Below are positions 15,504 through 26,022 of a DNA stretch of 32,041 nt, in pieces. Under the pieces are notes generated by a model. It ran no database searches and was not told the DNA's origin. It was given only the letters and a program-made list of their open reading frames with translations. Numbering within the stretch: the first letter of the stretch is position 1; every line of letters begins with the position of its first letter. Source of the DNA: Gammaproteobacteria bacterium (GTDB lineage Bacteria; Pseudomonadota; Gammaproteobacteria; SZUA-140); contig JALSIC010000031.1 of assembly GCA_026981935.1 (NCBI GenBank), forward strand, positions 1 through 32,041, given 5' to 3'. Position numbers and translations under genes: made by a program.

Positions 15504-18045
15504 AACCATTCTCAGCCAGGCTTTCGAAACGGTCTAGCCCCACCACGCGTTCGCCCTCGTTGAGGCGGATCAGGCGCACGCCCTGGGTGTTGCGGCCCTG
15601 CACGGACACATCATTGACGGGAATGCGCACCAGGGTGCCGCCGTCGGTGATGAGCATGATCTCGTCGTCTTCGTGCACCAGCTCGGCGCCCACCACGTCA
15701 CCGTTGCGCGGCGGCGTCTGGATGCTGATGACGCCCTGGCCCCCGCGGCCGTGCACCGGATAGTCCGCCACCGGCGTGCGCTTGCCGTAGCCGCGCTCCG
15801 TCACCGTGAGCACCTGCCCCGTCTCGTCCACGATGATGAGGGCGATCACTTCCTGACCCGGCTGGAGACGGATGCCGCGCACGCCGCGGGCCACCCGTCC
15901 CATGGGGCGCACCGTGCCCTCCTTGAAGCGCACGGCCTTGCCCGCACTGCTCACCAGGATCACGTCGCGCTCGCCATCGGTGATGTCCACCCCGATGAGG
16001 CGGTCATCGCCCTCCAGCTCCACGGCGATGATGCCCGTGCTGCGGGGGCGGGAAAAATCCCGCAGCGGCGTCTTCTTCACATACCCCTTGCGCGACGCCA
16101 TGAAGACGTACTTGTCCGGATCGTAGTCCCGCACGGGCAGCACCGCGGTGATGCGCTCCCCCTCTTCCAGGGGAAGGAGATTGACGATGGGCCGGCCGCG
16201 GGCATTGCGCGAGGCCTGGGGCAGCTCGTAGACCTTCTTCCAGTACACCCGCCCGCGGTTGGAGAAACAGAGAATGGTGTCGTGGGTGTTGGCCACGAAC
16301 AGCTTGTCGATGAAATCCGCCTCTTTCATGGTGGTGGCGGACTTGCCCCGCCCGCCCCGACGCTGGGCCTGATAGAGATCCAGGGGCTGGGATTTCACAT
16401 AGCCGCTGTGGGAGAGGGTCACCACCACGTCCTCCTCGGTGATGAGATCCTCCAGGGTCAGGTCCAGGTGGGTGGTGAGAATCTCCGTGCGGCGCGCATC
16501 GCCATACTGCTCGCGGATGGCCTCCAGTTCCTCCCGGATCACGGCCATGAGCCGGTCCGGACTGGACAGAATCTCCAGTAATTCCTTTATTTTATCCAGA
16601 ATCTCCTTGTATTCCTTGAATATCTTCTCCTGCTCCAGCCCGGTGAGGCGATGCAGGCGCAGATCCAGGATGGCCTGGGCCTGGGCGGCGGAAAGACGAT
16701 ACCCTTCGGGCCCCAGCCCGAATGCGGGATCCAGCCCTTCGGGACGCGAGTCATGGGCATCGGCGGCGGAAAGCAGTTCCGTGACGGCGCCCGGCGCCCA
16801 GTGGCGGGCCATGAGGGCTTCCTTGGCGGCGGCGGGATTGGGCGCTGCCTTGATGAGCGCGATGACCTCGTCGAGGTTGGCCAGCGCCACGGTGAGCCCC
16901 TCCAGGAGATGGGCCCGCTCCCGGGCCTTGCGCAGTTCATGGATGGTGCGCCGCGTCACCACTTCCCGGCGGTGCCGGATGAAGGCCTCCAGGATCTCCT
17001 TGAGGTTGAGCAGGCGCGGCTGGCCGTCCACCAGCGCCACCATGTTGATTCCGAAGACGTTCTGGAGCTGGGTGTGCTGAAAGAGATTGTTCAGCACCAC
17101 CTCGGGATTCACGTCCCGGCGCAGCTCGATCACGACCCGCAGGCCTTCCTTGTCGGACTCATCACGCAGCTCGCTGATGCCCTCGATGCGCTTCTCCTTC
17201 ACCAGCAGGGCGATCTTCTCCAGCAGGTGGGCCTTGTTCACCTGGTAGGGCAGCTCGGTCACCACGATGCGCTGGCGGCTGCCGGCGGCATCCATGTCCT
17301 CGATGCGGGTCCGCGCGCGCAGATGGATGCGTCCGCGCCCGGTACGATAGGCCTCGTGGATGCCGTGTACGCCGTTGATGATGGCCCCGGTGGGAAAATC
17401 CGGACCCGGCAGATGCGTCATGAGTTCGGCGATGCCAATCCCCGGATCATCGATGAGGGCCAGGCAGGCATTGATCACCTCGGTGAGGTTGTGAGGCGGA
17501 ATATTGGTGGCCAGCCCCACGGCAATGCCGGCGGAACCGTTGATGAGCAGGTTGGGGATGCGCGTGGGCAGCACCACCGGTTCGGTTTCCGACTCATCGT
17601 AGTTGGGAATAAAATCGACGGTCTCCTTCTCCAGGTCGGCGAGCATCTCGTGGGCGATGCGCGACATGCGGATCTCGGTGTAGCGCATGGCCGCCGGCGA
17701 GTCGCCGTCCACCGAGCCGAAGTTGCCCTGCCCGTCGATGAGCATGTAACGCAGGGAGAAGGGCTGGGCCATGCGCACGATGGTGTCGTACACCGCGGTA
17801 TCGCCATGGGGATGGTATTTACCGATGACGTCACCCACCACGCGGGCCGATTTCTTGTAGGGCTTGTTCCAGTCGTTGCGCAGGCCATACATGGCGTAGA
17901 GCACGCGGCGATGCACCGGCTTCAGGCCGTCGCGCACGTCAGGCAGTGCCCGCCCCACGATCACGCTCATGGCGTAATCCATGTAGGACTGGGTCATCTC
18001 CTCTTCGATGTTGGTGGGGAGAATCTCTCGCGCTGTCTCGGTCAT
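15493..18045 (-). CDS. gyrA: DNA gyrase subunit A
   Basis: Type II topoisomerase subunit that introduces negative supercoils with GyrB. The 850-residue product keeps Escherichia coli numbering at the N-terminus: the catalytic tyrosine is Y122 in [10 protein letters not shown], and the quinolone region reads [10 protein letters not shown] with T83 and D87. The GyrA box QRRGGRG is near residue 560, and the C-terminal beta-pinwheel with repeated blades follows. Thr at 83 is the natural residue in several genera and is not by itself evidence of resistance. It ends ...GSED with the stop in a repeated CCGAGGACTGA motif. It starts the serine/aromatic run and lies 131 bp downstream of mtnA, with a possible promoter at 18129-18134. 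Confidence 0.98.
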   Translation of the reverse strand: MTETAREILPTNIEEEMTQSYMDYAMSVIVGRALPDVRDGLKPVHRRVLYAMYGLRNDWNKPYKKSARVVGDVIGKYHPHGDTAVYDTIVRMAQPFSLRYMLIDGQGNFGSVDGDSPAAMRYTEIRMSRIAHEMLADLEKETVDFIPNYDESETEPVVLPTRIPNLLINGSAGIAVGLATNIPPHNLTEVINACLALIDDPGIGIAELMTHLPGPDFPTGAIINGVHGIHEAYRTGRGRIHLRARTRIEDMDAAGSRQRIVVTELPYQVNKAHLLEKIALLVKEKRIEGISELRDESDKEGLRVVIELRRDVNPEVVLNNLFQHTQLQNVFGINMVALVDGQPRLLNLKEILEAFIRHRREVVTRRTIHELRKARERAHLLEGLTVALANLDEVIALIKAAPNPAAAKEALMARHWAPGAVTELLSAADAHDSRPEGLDPAFGLGPEGYRLSAAQAQAILDLRLHRLTGLEQEKIFKEYKEILDKIKELLEILSSPDRLMAVIREELEAIREQYGDARRTEILTTHLDLTLEDLITEEDVVVTLSHSGYVKSQPLDLYQAQRRGGRGKSATTMKEADFIDKLFVANTHDTILCFSNRGRVYWKKVYELPQASRNARGRPIVNLLPLEEGERITAVLPVRDYDPDKYVFMASRKGYVKKTPLRDFSRPRSTGIIAVELEGDDRLIGVDITDGERDVILVSSAGKAVRFKEGTVRPMGRVARGVRGIRLQPGQEVIALIIVDETGQVLTVTERGYGKRTPVADYPVHGRGGQGVISIQTPPRNGDVVGAELVHEDDEIMLITDGGTLVRIPVNDVSVQGRNTQGVRLIRLNEGERVVGLDRFESLAENGSED

Positions 18046-18128
18046 CGGGAAATCAAGGATCCATGGAAAAAGCGGCGCGCAATCAAGGTCTTGTTCTTGT
18101 TCGGCCCGCCATCACACATAAACTTGGA

Positions 18129-18134
18129 ATGATA
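18129..18134 (-). promoter_or_regulatory. Possible extended -10 promoter for gyrA
   Basis: On the minus strand the sequence reads TGCTATCAT, an extended -10 (TGn + TATCAT), about 84 bp upstream of the gyrA ATG. The -35 region at 17-bp spacing (TCCGCA) is poor. The stretch is AT-rich compared with its surroundings. Confidence 0.35.
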
Positions 18135-18176
18135 GCACAAAAATGGAACAGTGCGGAAAAGCAGGGGACTTCAGAT

Positions 18177-19256
<1,080 letters not shown>

Positions 19257-19291
19257 TCATTTCCTCAGGAGAATTGCCGATACAGACAGCG

Positions 19292-19969
19292 ATGAAGACC
19301 ACGCACGCCACCACCCTGCCGCTCGTCCTTGCCTGCCTGTCTCCAGCCATGGCCGCCACCATGACGGGAGAGGATCTCGCCTTTCCGCCGACGGCCCTGG
19401 CCGCGGTCAGCACGGCCCCGGCCGGTGCGGAAAAACGGGATCCCGCCGCTCCCGCTCCGGCTCACGGACCAGAATACGAGCCGTCACAGGGCGGTGCGTA
19501 TGGCTGGATCGACACCATGGCACCGGCGCCGCCGGGCATGGAGATCCTCAGCATCGGTCCTGTCTTTTTTGCCTTCGACAAGGCAACCCTGGACAATCGT
19601 GCGCGGCGCCTTCTGGACCGGACCGCACATCACGTGCGCCATCATAACATGGACAGTCCCTTGTCCAGTTCCGGGCCCGGCCTTGTCTCTTCTGCTTCAC
19701 TCACAACCCCGATCATCACCCGGATCATCACCCGGATCATCATCAGGGGCCATGCCGACGAGGTGGGCAGCTCGGCCTACAACTACCGGCTCGCGGACCG
19801 GCGCGCCGCGGCGGTGAAAGACTACCTCGTCCAGCAGGGGGTATCCCCGGCGCTGATCCACAGCACCGGCCTGGGCGAACATTTCCCCATCGACGAAAGC
19901 TGGACCCGGGAGGGACGACGCCGCAACCGCCAGGTCGAGATCTACATCATCCAGTACAGCCGCCCCTGA
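19292..19969 (+). CDS. OmpA-like peptidoglycan-binding exported protein, with internal repeat insert
   Basis: 225 residues: a signal peptide (about 1-20, ending SPAMA-A), a Pro/Ala-rich linker, then a C-terminal OmpA domain starting at FFAFDKATLD. The peptidoglycan-contact residues are recognisable: RGHADEVG, with the Asp, and NYRLADRRAAAV, with the Asp/Arg pair. The end GRRRNRQVEIYI is typical. Between the first helix and the RGHADEVG strand there is an insert of about 25 residues, rich in Ser, Thr and Ile and including a threefold IITR-like repeat, which is not usual for this domain and might disturb the strand. The ATG at 19292 was chosen for the signal peptide; AGGAG lies 20 bp upstream, too far to be a normal site, and TTG at 19274 is too close to it. 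Confidence 0.8.
   Translation: MKTTHATTLPLVLACLSPAMAATMTGEDLAFPPTALAAVSTAPAGAEKRDPAAPAPAHGPEYEPSQGGAYGWIDTMAPAPPGMEILSIGPVFFAFDKATLDNRARRLLDRTAHHVRHHNMDSPLSSSGPGLVSSASLTTPIITRIITRIIIRGHADEVGSSAYNYRLADRRAAAVKDYLVQQGVSPALIHSTGLGEHFPIDESWTREGRRRNRQVEIYIIQYSRP
19712..19747. repeat. In-frame 12-bp tandem repeat inside the OmpA-like gene
   Basis: ATCATCACCCGG (19712-19723), the same again (19724-19735), then the variant ATCATCATCAGG (19736-19747). Encodes IITR, IITR, IIIR immediately before the GHADEVG motif. Confidence 0.9.
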
Positions 19970-20049
19970 TCTTCCCTCCGGACCCTGACCCCAGGCCCTG
20001 GCACCGGTGGGAGCCGGGTCGTCGAGTCGATCCGTTCCATTGCCCCGAA

Positions 20050-20058
20050 TGCTATACT
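20050..20058 (+). promoter_or_regulatory. Extended -10 promoter placing transcription start at the mtaD ATG
   Basis: TGCTATACT is an extended -10 (TG, one base, TATACT at 20053-20058). The expected start point, seven bases after its last T, is 20065, the A of the mtaD ATG. No ribosome binding site lies between, so the mRNA may be leaderless. The -35 region is not recognisable. Confidence 0.5.
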
Positions 20059-20064
20059 TGCATC

Positions 20065-21411
20065 ATGGAACACATCGATACCCTGCTGTACGCGCGCTGG
20101 ATCATTCCCGTCGAACCCCATGGCGAGGTACTGGCGGATCACGCCCTGGCCATGCACGAGGGACGCATCCACGACCTTTTGCCCGGCAGCCAGGCACGCA
20201 ACCGCTACCAGGCCCGGACGACCCTCGAACTGAACAGCCACGTCGTCATCCCGGGGCTGATCAATGCCCACACCCATGCCGCCATGACCCTCTTCCGCGG
20301 GCTGGCGGACGACCTGCCCCTCATGACCTGGCTCAACGACCACATCTGGCCGGCCGAGGGCGCCTGGGTGAGCGACGAATTCGTCTACGACGGCACCCGC
20401 CTCGCCATCATGGAAATGCTGCGGGGCGGCACCACCTGTTTCAACGACATGTACTTCTTCCCCGAGGAAGCGGCCCGCGCCGCTGTCGATGCCGGCATGC
20501 GCGCCGCCATCGGGCTCATCCTCATCGACTTCCCCACGGCCTGGGCGGCCAATGCCGATGAATACCTGGCCAAGGGCCTGGCACTGCAGGACCGCTACCG
20601 CAACCACGCCCTGGTGCACCCGGTCTTCGCGCCCCATGCGCCCTATACCGTCTCCGACGAGCCCCTGGAGAAGATCGTCACCTATGCCGAAGAGGTGGAC
20701 ATCCCCATTCACATGCATGTCCACGAGACCGCCGACGAAATCGGCGCCAGTCTCAGCCAGCACAAGCAGCGCCCCCTGGAACGCCTCCAGGCACTGGGGC
20801 TGCTCTCGCCGCGCCTCCTGGCGGTTCACATGACCCAGCTCGACGACCCGGAAGTGGAGCAGATCGCCCGCTGCGGCAGTCACGTGATCCATTGCCCGGA
20901 ATCCAACCTCAAGCTCGCCAGCGGATTCTGTCCCGTGGCGCGCCTCCTCGCCGCCGGCGCCAACGTCGCCCTGGGCACGGACGGCGCCGCCAGCAACAAC
21001 GATCTGGACATGCTGGGGGAGATGCGCAGCGCCGCCCTGCTGGCCAAGGCCGTGGCCGGGGATGCCAGCGCCCTGCCCGCCGCCGATGCCCTGCGCATGG
21101 CGACCCTCAACGGCGCCCGGGCCCTGGGCCTGGACGAAATCACCGGCTCGCTGGAGATCGGCAAGGCCGCCGACGTGGTGGCAGTGGACCTGGAAGCGGC
21201 GGAGACCTGGCCCGTCTACCACCCCCTCTCCCAGCTGGTCTACAGCGCGGGCCGCCACCAGGTCACCGATGTCTGGGTCGCCGGGCGCCACCTGCTCAAG
21301 GCACGTACGCTCACCACCATCGACGAGCGCGAGATCCTGTCCAAGGCCGCCCGGTGGCGGGACAAGATCGCCCGAAGCGATGCGGCCCGCGCCCGCGGGA
21401 ACGACCGTTGA
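20065..21411 (+). CDS. mtaD: 5-methylthioadenosine / S-adenosylhomocysteine deaminase (amidohydrolase)
   Basis: Zinc amidohydrolase of the TRZ/ATZ family, 448 residues. The first metal motif is AHTHAAM (H69, H71), then the second-site His region [19 protein letters not shown] and the metal-binding Asp in [10 protein letters not shown]. Family members next to mtnA and ubiG in Pseudomonas deaminate methylthioadenosine to methylthioinosine. That function is inferred here from the same neighbourhood (mtnA-mtaD-ubiG) and the close motif match; chlorohydrolase or guanine deaminase are less likely. The ATG at 20065 has no Shine-Dalgarno sequence. It is followed after 29 bp by ubiG. Confidence 0.88.
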   Translation: MEHIDTLLYARWIIPVEPHGEVLADHALAMHEGRIHDLLPGSQARNRYQARTTLELNSHVVIPGLINAHTHAAMTLFRGLADDLPLMTWLNDHIWPAEGAWVSDEFVYDGTRLAIMEMLRGGTTCFNDMYFFPEEAARAAVDAGMRAAIGLILIDFPTAWAANADEYLAKGLALQDRYRNHALVHPVFAPHAPYTVSDEPLEKIVTYAEEVDIPIHMHVHETADEIGASLSQHKQRPLERLQALGLLSPRLLAVHMTQLDDPEVEQIARCGSHVIHCPESNLKLASGFCPVARLLAAGANVALGTDGAASNNDLDMLGEMRSAALLAKAVAGDASALPAADALRMATLNGARALGLDEITGSLEIGKAADVVAVDLEAAETWPVYHPLSQLVYSAGRHQVTDVWVAGRHLLKARTLTTIDEREILSKAARWRDKIARSDAARARGNDR

Positions 21412-21440
21412 TCCCCTCACTCTCCGCAGGCCGGCCCACC

Positions 21441-22163
21441 ATGAACACTCAGGAACAGCGCAACTACGATCCCCAGGAAGTCGCCAAGTTCGATGAACTC
21501 GCCGCGCGCTGGTGGGATCCCGAAGGCGAATTCAAGCCCCTGCACGACATCAATCCCCTGCGCCTGGCATTCGTCGAACGCCACGTTCCGCTGGCCGGCC
21601 GGACCATCCTGGACGTGGGCTGCGGCGGCGGCATTCTCGCCGAGGCCATGGCCCGGCGCGGCGGGCAGGTGACGGGCATCGACATGGCGGAAGGGGCACT
21701 GCAGGCGGCACGCCTGCACCGTCTGGAATCCGGACTCGAAGTGGACTACCTGCAGACCACCGCCGAAGAACTGGCCGAAGAACGTGCCGGGTCCTTCGAT
21801 GTCGTGACCTGCATGGAACTGCTGGAACACGTCCCCGACCCCGCCTCGCTGGTGGCCGCCTGCGCGCGCCTGGCAAAACCCGGCGGCCACCTCTTCTTCT
21901 CCACGCTCAACCGCAATCCCAAGGCCTACCTCTTCGCGGTGGTGGGCGCCGAATACCTCCTGCGTCTCCTGCCCAAGGGGACGCACGACTATGCCCGTTT
22001 CATCCGCCCCGCCGAGCTGGAGCGCTGGCTGCGCCGTTGCGGCATCGAGGCACGCCACATGGCGGGGCTGGGCTACAATCCCCTCACCCGGCGCTATTAC
22101 CTCTGTGACGACGTCTCTGTAAACTACCTGGTACACGGCGTCAAAAACGGGAGTGAAGCGTGA
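21441..22163 (+). CDS. ubiG: Ubiquinone biosynthesis O-methyltransferase
   Basis: SAM-dependent methyltransferase for both O-methylation steps of ubiquinone synthesis (2-polyprenyl-6-hydroxyphenol and demethylubiquinone). The 240-residue product begins [20 protein letters not shown], the UbiG N-terminal signature, followed by SAM motif I DVGCGGG and the [12 protein letters not shown] motif. The ATG at 21441 is selected because the family starts there; the open frame upstream is merely a shadow of mtaD. Its stop overlaps the next gene's GTG by four bases, indicating translational coupling. Confidence 0.96.
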   Translation: MNTQEQRNYDPQEVAKFDELAARWWDPEGEFKPLHDINPLRLAFVERHVPLAGRTILDVGCGGGILAEAMARRGGQVTGIDMAEGALQAARLHRLESGLEVDYLQTTAEELAEERAGSFDVVTCMELLEHVPDPASLVAACARLAKPGGHLFFSTLNRNPKAYLFAVVGAEYLLRLLPKGTHDYARFIRPAELERWLRRCGIEARHMAGLGYNPLTRRYYLCDDVSVNYLVHGVKNGSEA

Positions 22164-22828
22164 GGCGCGAGGCGTGCGCTGCGGTCTTGTTCGATCTCGA
22201 CGGCACGCTGGCAGATACCGCCCCCGACCTGGCCCACGCCCTCAACCGCGTGCGGCGTGAAGAGGGACTCCCGCCGCTGCCCCTGCAACACATCCGGCCG
22301 GCGGTCTCCCACGGCGCCACCGCGCTCATCCGCCTGGGCTTCGGCCTGTCCCCCGAGGCAGCCGCATTCGAGCCGCTGCGCCAGCGGCTGCTGGCGATCT
22401 ATGCCGGCCAGCTTGCCCGCCACACCCGGCTCTTTCCCGGCATGGCGGACTTGCTGGAGACCCTGGAGGCACGCGCCATCCCGTGGGGCGTCGTCACCAA
22501 CAAGCCGGCCCGTTTCACCGAACCCCTCCTCGCCGCGCTCGGACTGGCGCATCGCGCCGCCTGTATCGTCAGCGGCGACAGCACGGACAGGCGCAAGCCC
22601 CATCCCGACCCCCTGCTCCACGCCTGCCGTCTCCTGGACCGGAACAGCCGCCAGTGCCTCTATGTAGGCGATGCGCAACGGGACATCGAGGCCGGGCGGC
22701 GCGCCGGCATGAAGACCCTGGTGGCCCTGTTCGGCTATCTGGACGGGGAGGACGATCCGGGCGCCTGGCAGGCGGACGGCCTGATCCGCCATCCCGCCGA
22801 GATCCTTCCCTGGCTGGAGGAAACATGA
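22160..22828 (+). CDS. HAD-family phosphatase, Gph/MupP type
   Basis: 222-residue haloacid dehalogenase phosphatase. Motif I is FDLDGTLAD with D12 and D14; motif II is VVTNKP (T113); motif III includes K146 and motif [10 protein letters not shown] (D171, D175). The alpha-helical cap lies between motifs I and II. It would normally be labelled phosphoglycolate phosphatase, but the ubiG-gph neighbourhood is that of Pseudomonas MupP, which dephosphorylates N-acetylmuramate 6-phosphate in peptidoglycan recycling. Both options stay open. The GTG start (22160) overlaps the ubiG stop and has GGGAG upstream; the stop overlaps the rmuC ATG as ATGA, so the three genes are coupled. Confidence 0.9.
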   Translation: MRREACAAVLFDLDGTLADTAPDLAHALNRVRREEGLPPLPLQHIRPAVSHGATALIRLGFGLSPEAAAFEPLRQRLLAIYAGQLARHTRLFPGMADLLETLEARAIPWGVVTNKPARFTEPLLAALGLAHRAACIVSGDSTDRRKPHPDPLLHACRLLDRNSRQCLYVGDAQRDIEAGRRAGMKTLVALFGYLDGEDDPGAWQADGLIRHPAEILPWLEET

Positions 22829-24123
22829 GCGCCGCTGCGACAGACTGGCCACTCCTGCTCTCGGCAGTCCTGCTGGCCGCACTGGCAGGCGCCCTGCTGG
22901 CCCACCTGCGCGCCCAGCGGCGCCTGGCGAAACTGCAACAGGAAAACACCGCCCTGCACACCACCCTGGAACTGGAGCGCAAGACGGCCGCGGAAAAACT
23001 CGCCGCCCTGGAACAGGCGCAGACACAGGCCCGGGAACAGCTGACCCAGACCTTTCACGCCCTGTCCAGCGAGGCATTGCAGAGCAACAACGAGGCCTTC
23101 CTGCGCCTGGCCCAGGAAAAGCTCCGGCAGTTCACCCATCAGGCCCAGCAGGAACTGGAAAAAAAGGAACAATCCATCGAACACCTGGTGAAGCCCATCC
23201 GCGAGCTGATGGAAAAGACACAGCAGCAGATCCGCGAGATCGAGCAGGAACGCCGGCAGGCCTATGGCGCCATCAGCCAGCACCTGGAGACCATCGCCCA
23301 GACCCAGCAGCTCCTCCACGGCGAGACCCGCAACCTGGTGCAGGCCCTGCGCCGGCCGGAGGTCCGCGGCCAATGGGGGGAACTCACCCTGCGCCGCCTC
23401 GCCGAACTGTCGGGCATGGTGGAACACTGCGACTTTTTCGAGCAGGAACACACCCGCACCGAGGACGGCGCCGTGCGCCCCGACATGATCGTGCGCATGC
23501 CCGGCGGCCGGGAGATCGTGGTGGACGTCAAGACCCCGCTGGATGCCTATCTCAGTGCCATCGAGGCCGATGACGAAGCCGGGCGCGCCGCCGCCCTGGA
23601 ACGCCACGCGCGCAATGTCCGCACCCGCGTGCAGGCCCTGGCCGGCAAGGCCTACTGGAGCCAGTTCTCCCGCAGCCCCGACTTCGTGGTCCTGTTCATT
23701 CCCGGCGAGCACTTCCTCAGCGCGGCCCTGGAAAAGGATCCGTCCCTGCTGGAGGACGCCCTGCGCAAGAAGGTCATTCTCGCCACGCCCACCAGCCTGG
23801 TGGCCCTGCTGCGCGCCGTGGCCTTCGGCTGGAACCAGCAGGCCCTGGCGGAAAACGCCGAGCGGATCCGCGACCTGGGTGAGGATCTCTACAAGCGGCT
23901 TGCCACCTTCAGCGGCCACCTCGTCAGGCTGGGACGGCATCTTGGCGGCAGCCTCGACGCCTACAACAAGGCGGTGGGCTCCTTCGAACGCCAGGTCCTG
24001 CCCGGCGCGCGCAAGTTCACGGAAATGGGCATCAAGCCGGCCAAGACCCTGGAAGAACCCGAGCAGCTCCATCGCAGCGTGCGCGAGGCCGTGGCGGTGA
24101 AACCCGACAAGGGCGAAGCATAG
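22825..24123 (+). CDS. rmuC: RmuC-family DNA recombination protein
   Basis: 432 residues: one N-terminal membrane segment (about 9-27), a long Glu/Gln/Lys-rich coiled coil (about 30-160), then the nuclease-like RmuC domain with RRPEVRGQWGELTLRRL and the conserved DMIVRMPGGREIVVDVKTPL (Asp and Lys of the PD-(D/E)XK-like core). RmuC limits recombination at inverted repeats in Escherichia coli; its biochemistry is not well defined. ATG at 22825 overlaps the preceding stop, with GGAGG just upstream. Its presence next to a genome segment rich in inverted repeats is suggestive but not evidence of a link. hpnC starts 3 bp after it ends. Confidence 0.93.
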   Translation: MSAAATDWPLLLSAVLLAALAGALLAHLRAQRRLAKLQQENTALHTTLELERKTAAEKLAALEQAQTQAREQLTQTFHALSSEALQSNNEAFLRLAQEKLRQFTHQAQQELEKKEQSIEHLVKPIRELMEKTQQQIREIEQERRQAYGAISQHLETIAQTQQLLHGETRNLVQALRRPEVRGQWGELTLRRLAELSGMVEHCDFFEQEHTRTEDGAVRPDMIVRMPGGREIVVDVKTPLDAYLSAIEADDEAGRAAALERHARNVRTRVQALAGKAYWSQFSRSPDFVVLFIPGEHFLSAALEKDPSLLEDALRKKVILATPTSLVALLRAVAFGWNQQALAENAERIRDLGEDLYKRLATFSGHLVRLGRHLGGSLDAYNKAVGSFERQVLPGARKFTEMGIKPAKTLEEPEQLHRSVREAVAVKPDKGEA

Positions 24124-24126
24124 AAG

Positions 24127-25056
24127 ATGAACGCCGAGGCAGGAACGGTATCCGAATCCGGGCGGCACGGGCCTGACATCGATCCCCGCCGGCTGGCGGA
24201 GGCGTACAGGTATTGCGAAAGCCTGGCGCGCAGCCATTACGAAAACTTTCCCGTCGCCTCGCGGCTGCTGCCGCCGCGGCTGCGCCGTCCCGTCGCCGTG
24301 ATCTATGCCTTCGCCCGGCGGGCCGACGACTACGCCGACGAGGGCGATCCCGACCCCCGCCGGCGCCTCGCCCTGCTGGCGGACTGGCAGGCCCGCCTGG
24401 AACAGGTCCGGGCCGGCCGCGTGCCCCTGGAAGAGCCCGTCTTCGTCGCCCTGGCGGATGTCGTTGCCCGCCATGCCCTGCCGTGGGCATTGTTCGAGGA
24501 TCTGCTCAGCGCCTTTCGCCAGGACGTGGTGAAGCGGCGTTATGCCTGTTTCGACGAGGTGCTGGACTACTGCAGGCGTTCCGCCAATCCCATCGGACGG
24601 CTGCTCCTGCACCTGCACGGCTCGCCCGGCGAAACGGCCCTGCGCCGCGCCGATGCCATCTGCACTGCCCTGCAGCTCATCAACTTTCTCCAGGACATCG
24701 CCCAGGACCAGGCCGAGAACGACCGCATCTATCTGCCCCAGGACGAAATGGCACGCTTCGGCATCACCGATGCGGACATCGCCGCACGCCGCGATGACGA
24801 CGCCATGCGCGCCCTGCTCCGCCACCAGATCCGGCGCATCCGGGCCATGCTGGACGATGGGGCCCCGCTGGCATGGGCGCTTGGCGGACGCCTGGGCCTG
24901 GAGCTGCGCTTCACCGTGGGCGGGGCATGGCGCATCCTGGCCCGCCTGGAACAGGCACCTTCCTGTTATGCGCGGCCGCGCCTCACCCCCCTCGACTGGC
25001 TCGGCATCGCCGGGCGGAGCCTGCGCCCAGCCTGGTTCGCGCCGGGGCGGCATTAA
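24127..25056 (+). CDS. hpnC: Squalene synthase-like protein HpnC (hydroxysqualene synthase)
   Basis: 309-residue trans-isoprenyl diphosphate synthase fold. The first Asp-rich motif is RRADDYADEGD (65-74), the second NFLQDIAQDQAEND; both bind Mg-diphosphate. In the three-enzyme bacterial route HpnC turns presqualene diphosphate into hydroxysqualene. HpnC rather than HpnD is assigned by order (first of C-D-E), by the longer N-terminus and by the DIAQDQ form of the second motif. The ATG has only a weak ribosome site (AGAAG) and follows rmuC immediately, so translation may depend on coupling. Confidence 0.93.
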   Translation: MNAEAGTVSESGRHGPDIDPRRLAEAYRYCESLARSHYENFPVASRLLPPRLRRPVAVIYAFARRADDYADEGDPDPRRRLALLADWQARLEQVRAGRVPLEEPVFVALADVVARHALPWALFEDLLSAFRQDVVKRRYACFDEVLDYCRRSANPIGRLLLHLHGSPGETALRRADAICTALQLINFLQDIAQDQAENDRIYLPQDEMARFGITDADIAARRDDDAMRALLRHQIRRIRAMLDDGAPLAWALGGRLGLELRFTVGGAWRILARLEQAPSCYARPRLTPLDWLGIAGRSLRPAWFAPGRH

Positions 25057-25099
25057 CGCCGACCCGGCGCAGAAGCTGTCCCCCACCCGCCGTTTTCGG

Positions 25100-25105
25100 T
25101 ATTCT
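25100..25105 (+). promoter_or_regulatory. Possible -10 element at the hpnD start
   Basis: TATTCT ends seven bases before the A of the hpnD ATG, the same spacing as at mtaD. There is no TGn extension and only a weak TGTCCC at the -35 position. No convincing ribosome site precedes the ATG. Confidence 0.3.
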
Positions 25106-25111
25106 GTAGCG

Positions 25112-25981
25112 ATGACACCCGAAGCCTATTGCCAGGACAAGGCCGCGCGCAGCGGCTCCAGTTTCTACTACAGCTTTCTCTTTCTGCCGCCCGCCCAGCG
25201 CCGCGCCATCACCGCGCTCTATGCCTTCTGCCGCGAGGTGGACGACGTCGTGGACGAACAACGGGACGCACAGGTGGCGCGGATCAAGCTCCACTGGTGG
25301 CGCGAGGAAATCGGGCGCCTGTTCGAGGGCGGTCCCCGTCATCCCGTCACCCGGGCCCTGGCACCGGCGGTGCGGGAATTCAACCTGCCCCAGGAATATT
25401 TCCTCGAAATCATCGACGGCATGGAAATGGACCTGGACTACGACCGTTACGAAACCTTCAAGGCCCTGTCCCTCTACTGCCACCGCGTCGCCAGCATCGT
25501 GGGCATCATGGCGGCGGAGATCTTCGGCTACCAGGACCGGCGCACGCTCAAGTATGCCCATCACCTGGGCATGGCCTTCCAGCTCACCAACATCCTGCGC
25601 GACGTGCGGGAAGACTGCCAGCGCGGGCGCCTCTACATCCCCCTGGACGAGCTGCGTCGCTTCGGCGTGGCGCCCGAGGAACTGGCACGCGGTCGCACCA
25701 GCGAGAACATCGGCAAGCTGTTCCGCTTCCAGGAACAGAGGGCTCGCCACTATTATCAACAGGCCTTCGCCGCCCTGCCCGCGGTGGACCGCTACACCCA
25801 GCGCAGCGGCCTCATCATGGCGGCCATCTATCTCAACACCCTGGACGAGATCGCCCGCGACGGTTTCCGGGTCCTGGAGCGGCGCATCACCCTCACGCCC
25901 CTGCACAAGTTCTGGATCGCCTGGAAGACCAACCGGCGGGAAAAACGCCACCATCGCAGGCTGGCCGGCAGCCCGGCCTGA
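25112..25981 (+). CDS. hpnD: Presqualene diphosphate synthase HpnD
   Basis: 289-residue phytoene/squalene synthase-family enzyme; HpnD condenses two farnesyl diphosphates to presqualene diphosphate. Motifs: FYYSFLFLPPAQRRA near the start, Asp-rich motif EVDDVVDEQ, YCHRVASIVG, and the second motif NILRDVREDCQRGR. The C-terminus is basic. The start at 25112 is set by the family N-terminus (the frame upstream is a shadow of hpnC); 55 bp separate it from hpnC. Middle gene of the hpnCDE set. Confidence 0.95.
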   Translation: MTPEAYCQDKAARSGSSFYYSFLFLPPAQRRAITALYAFCREVDDVVDEQRDAQVARIKLHWWREEIGRLFEGGPRHPVTRALAPAVREFNLPQEYFLEIIDGMEMDLDYDRYETFKALSLYCHRVASIVGIMAAEIFGYQDRRTLKYAHHLGMAFQLTNILRDVREDCQRGRLYIPLDELRRFGVAPEELARGRTSENIGKLFRFQEQRARHYYQQAFAALPAVDRYTQRSGLIMAAIYLNTLDEIARDGFRVLERRITLTPLHKFWIAWKTNRREKRHHRRLAGSPA

Positions 25982-26022
25982 GGCCCTGGGGTATTGACGC
26001 AGCCCCCGAAGGATCCGCTTGA

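Noticed and set aside
17784-17813. Thr at GyrA position 83 as a quinolone-resistance mutation
   Set aside because: Thr is the natural residue here in several gammaproteobacterial genera; nothing shows it was acquired.
20892-21440. Long N-terminal extension of UbiG in the open frame
   Set aside because: It overlaps mtaD out of frame and has shadow composition; the family start is at 21441.
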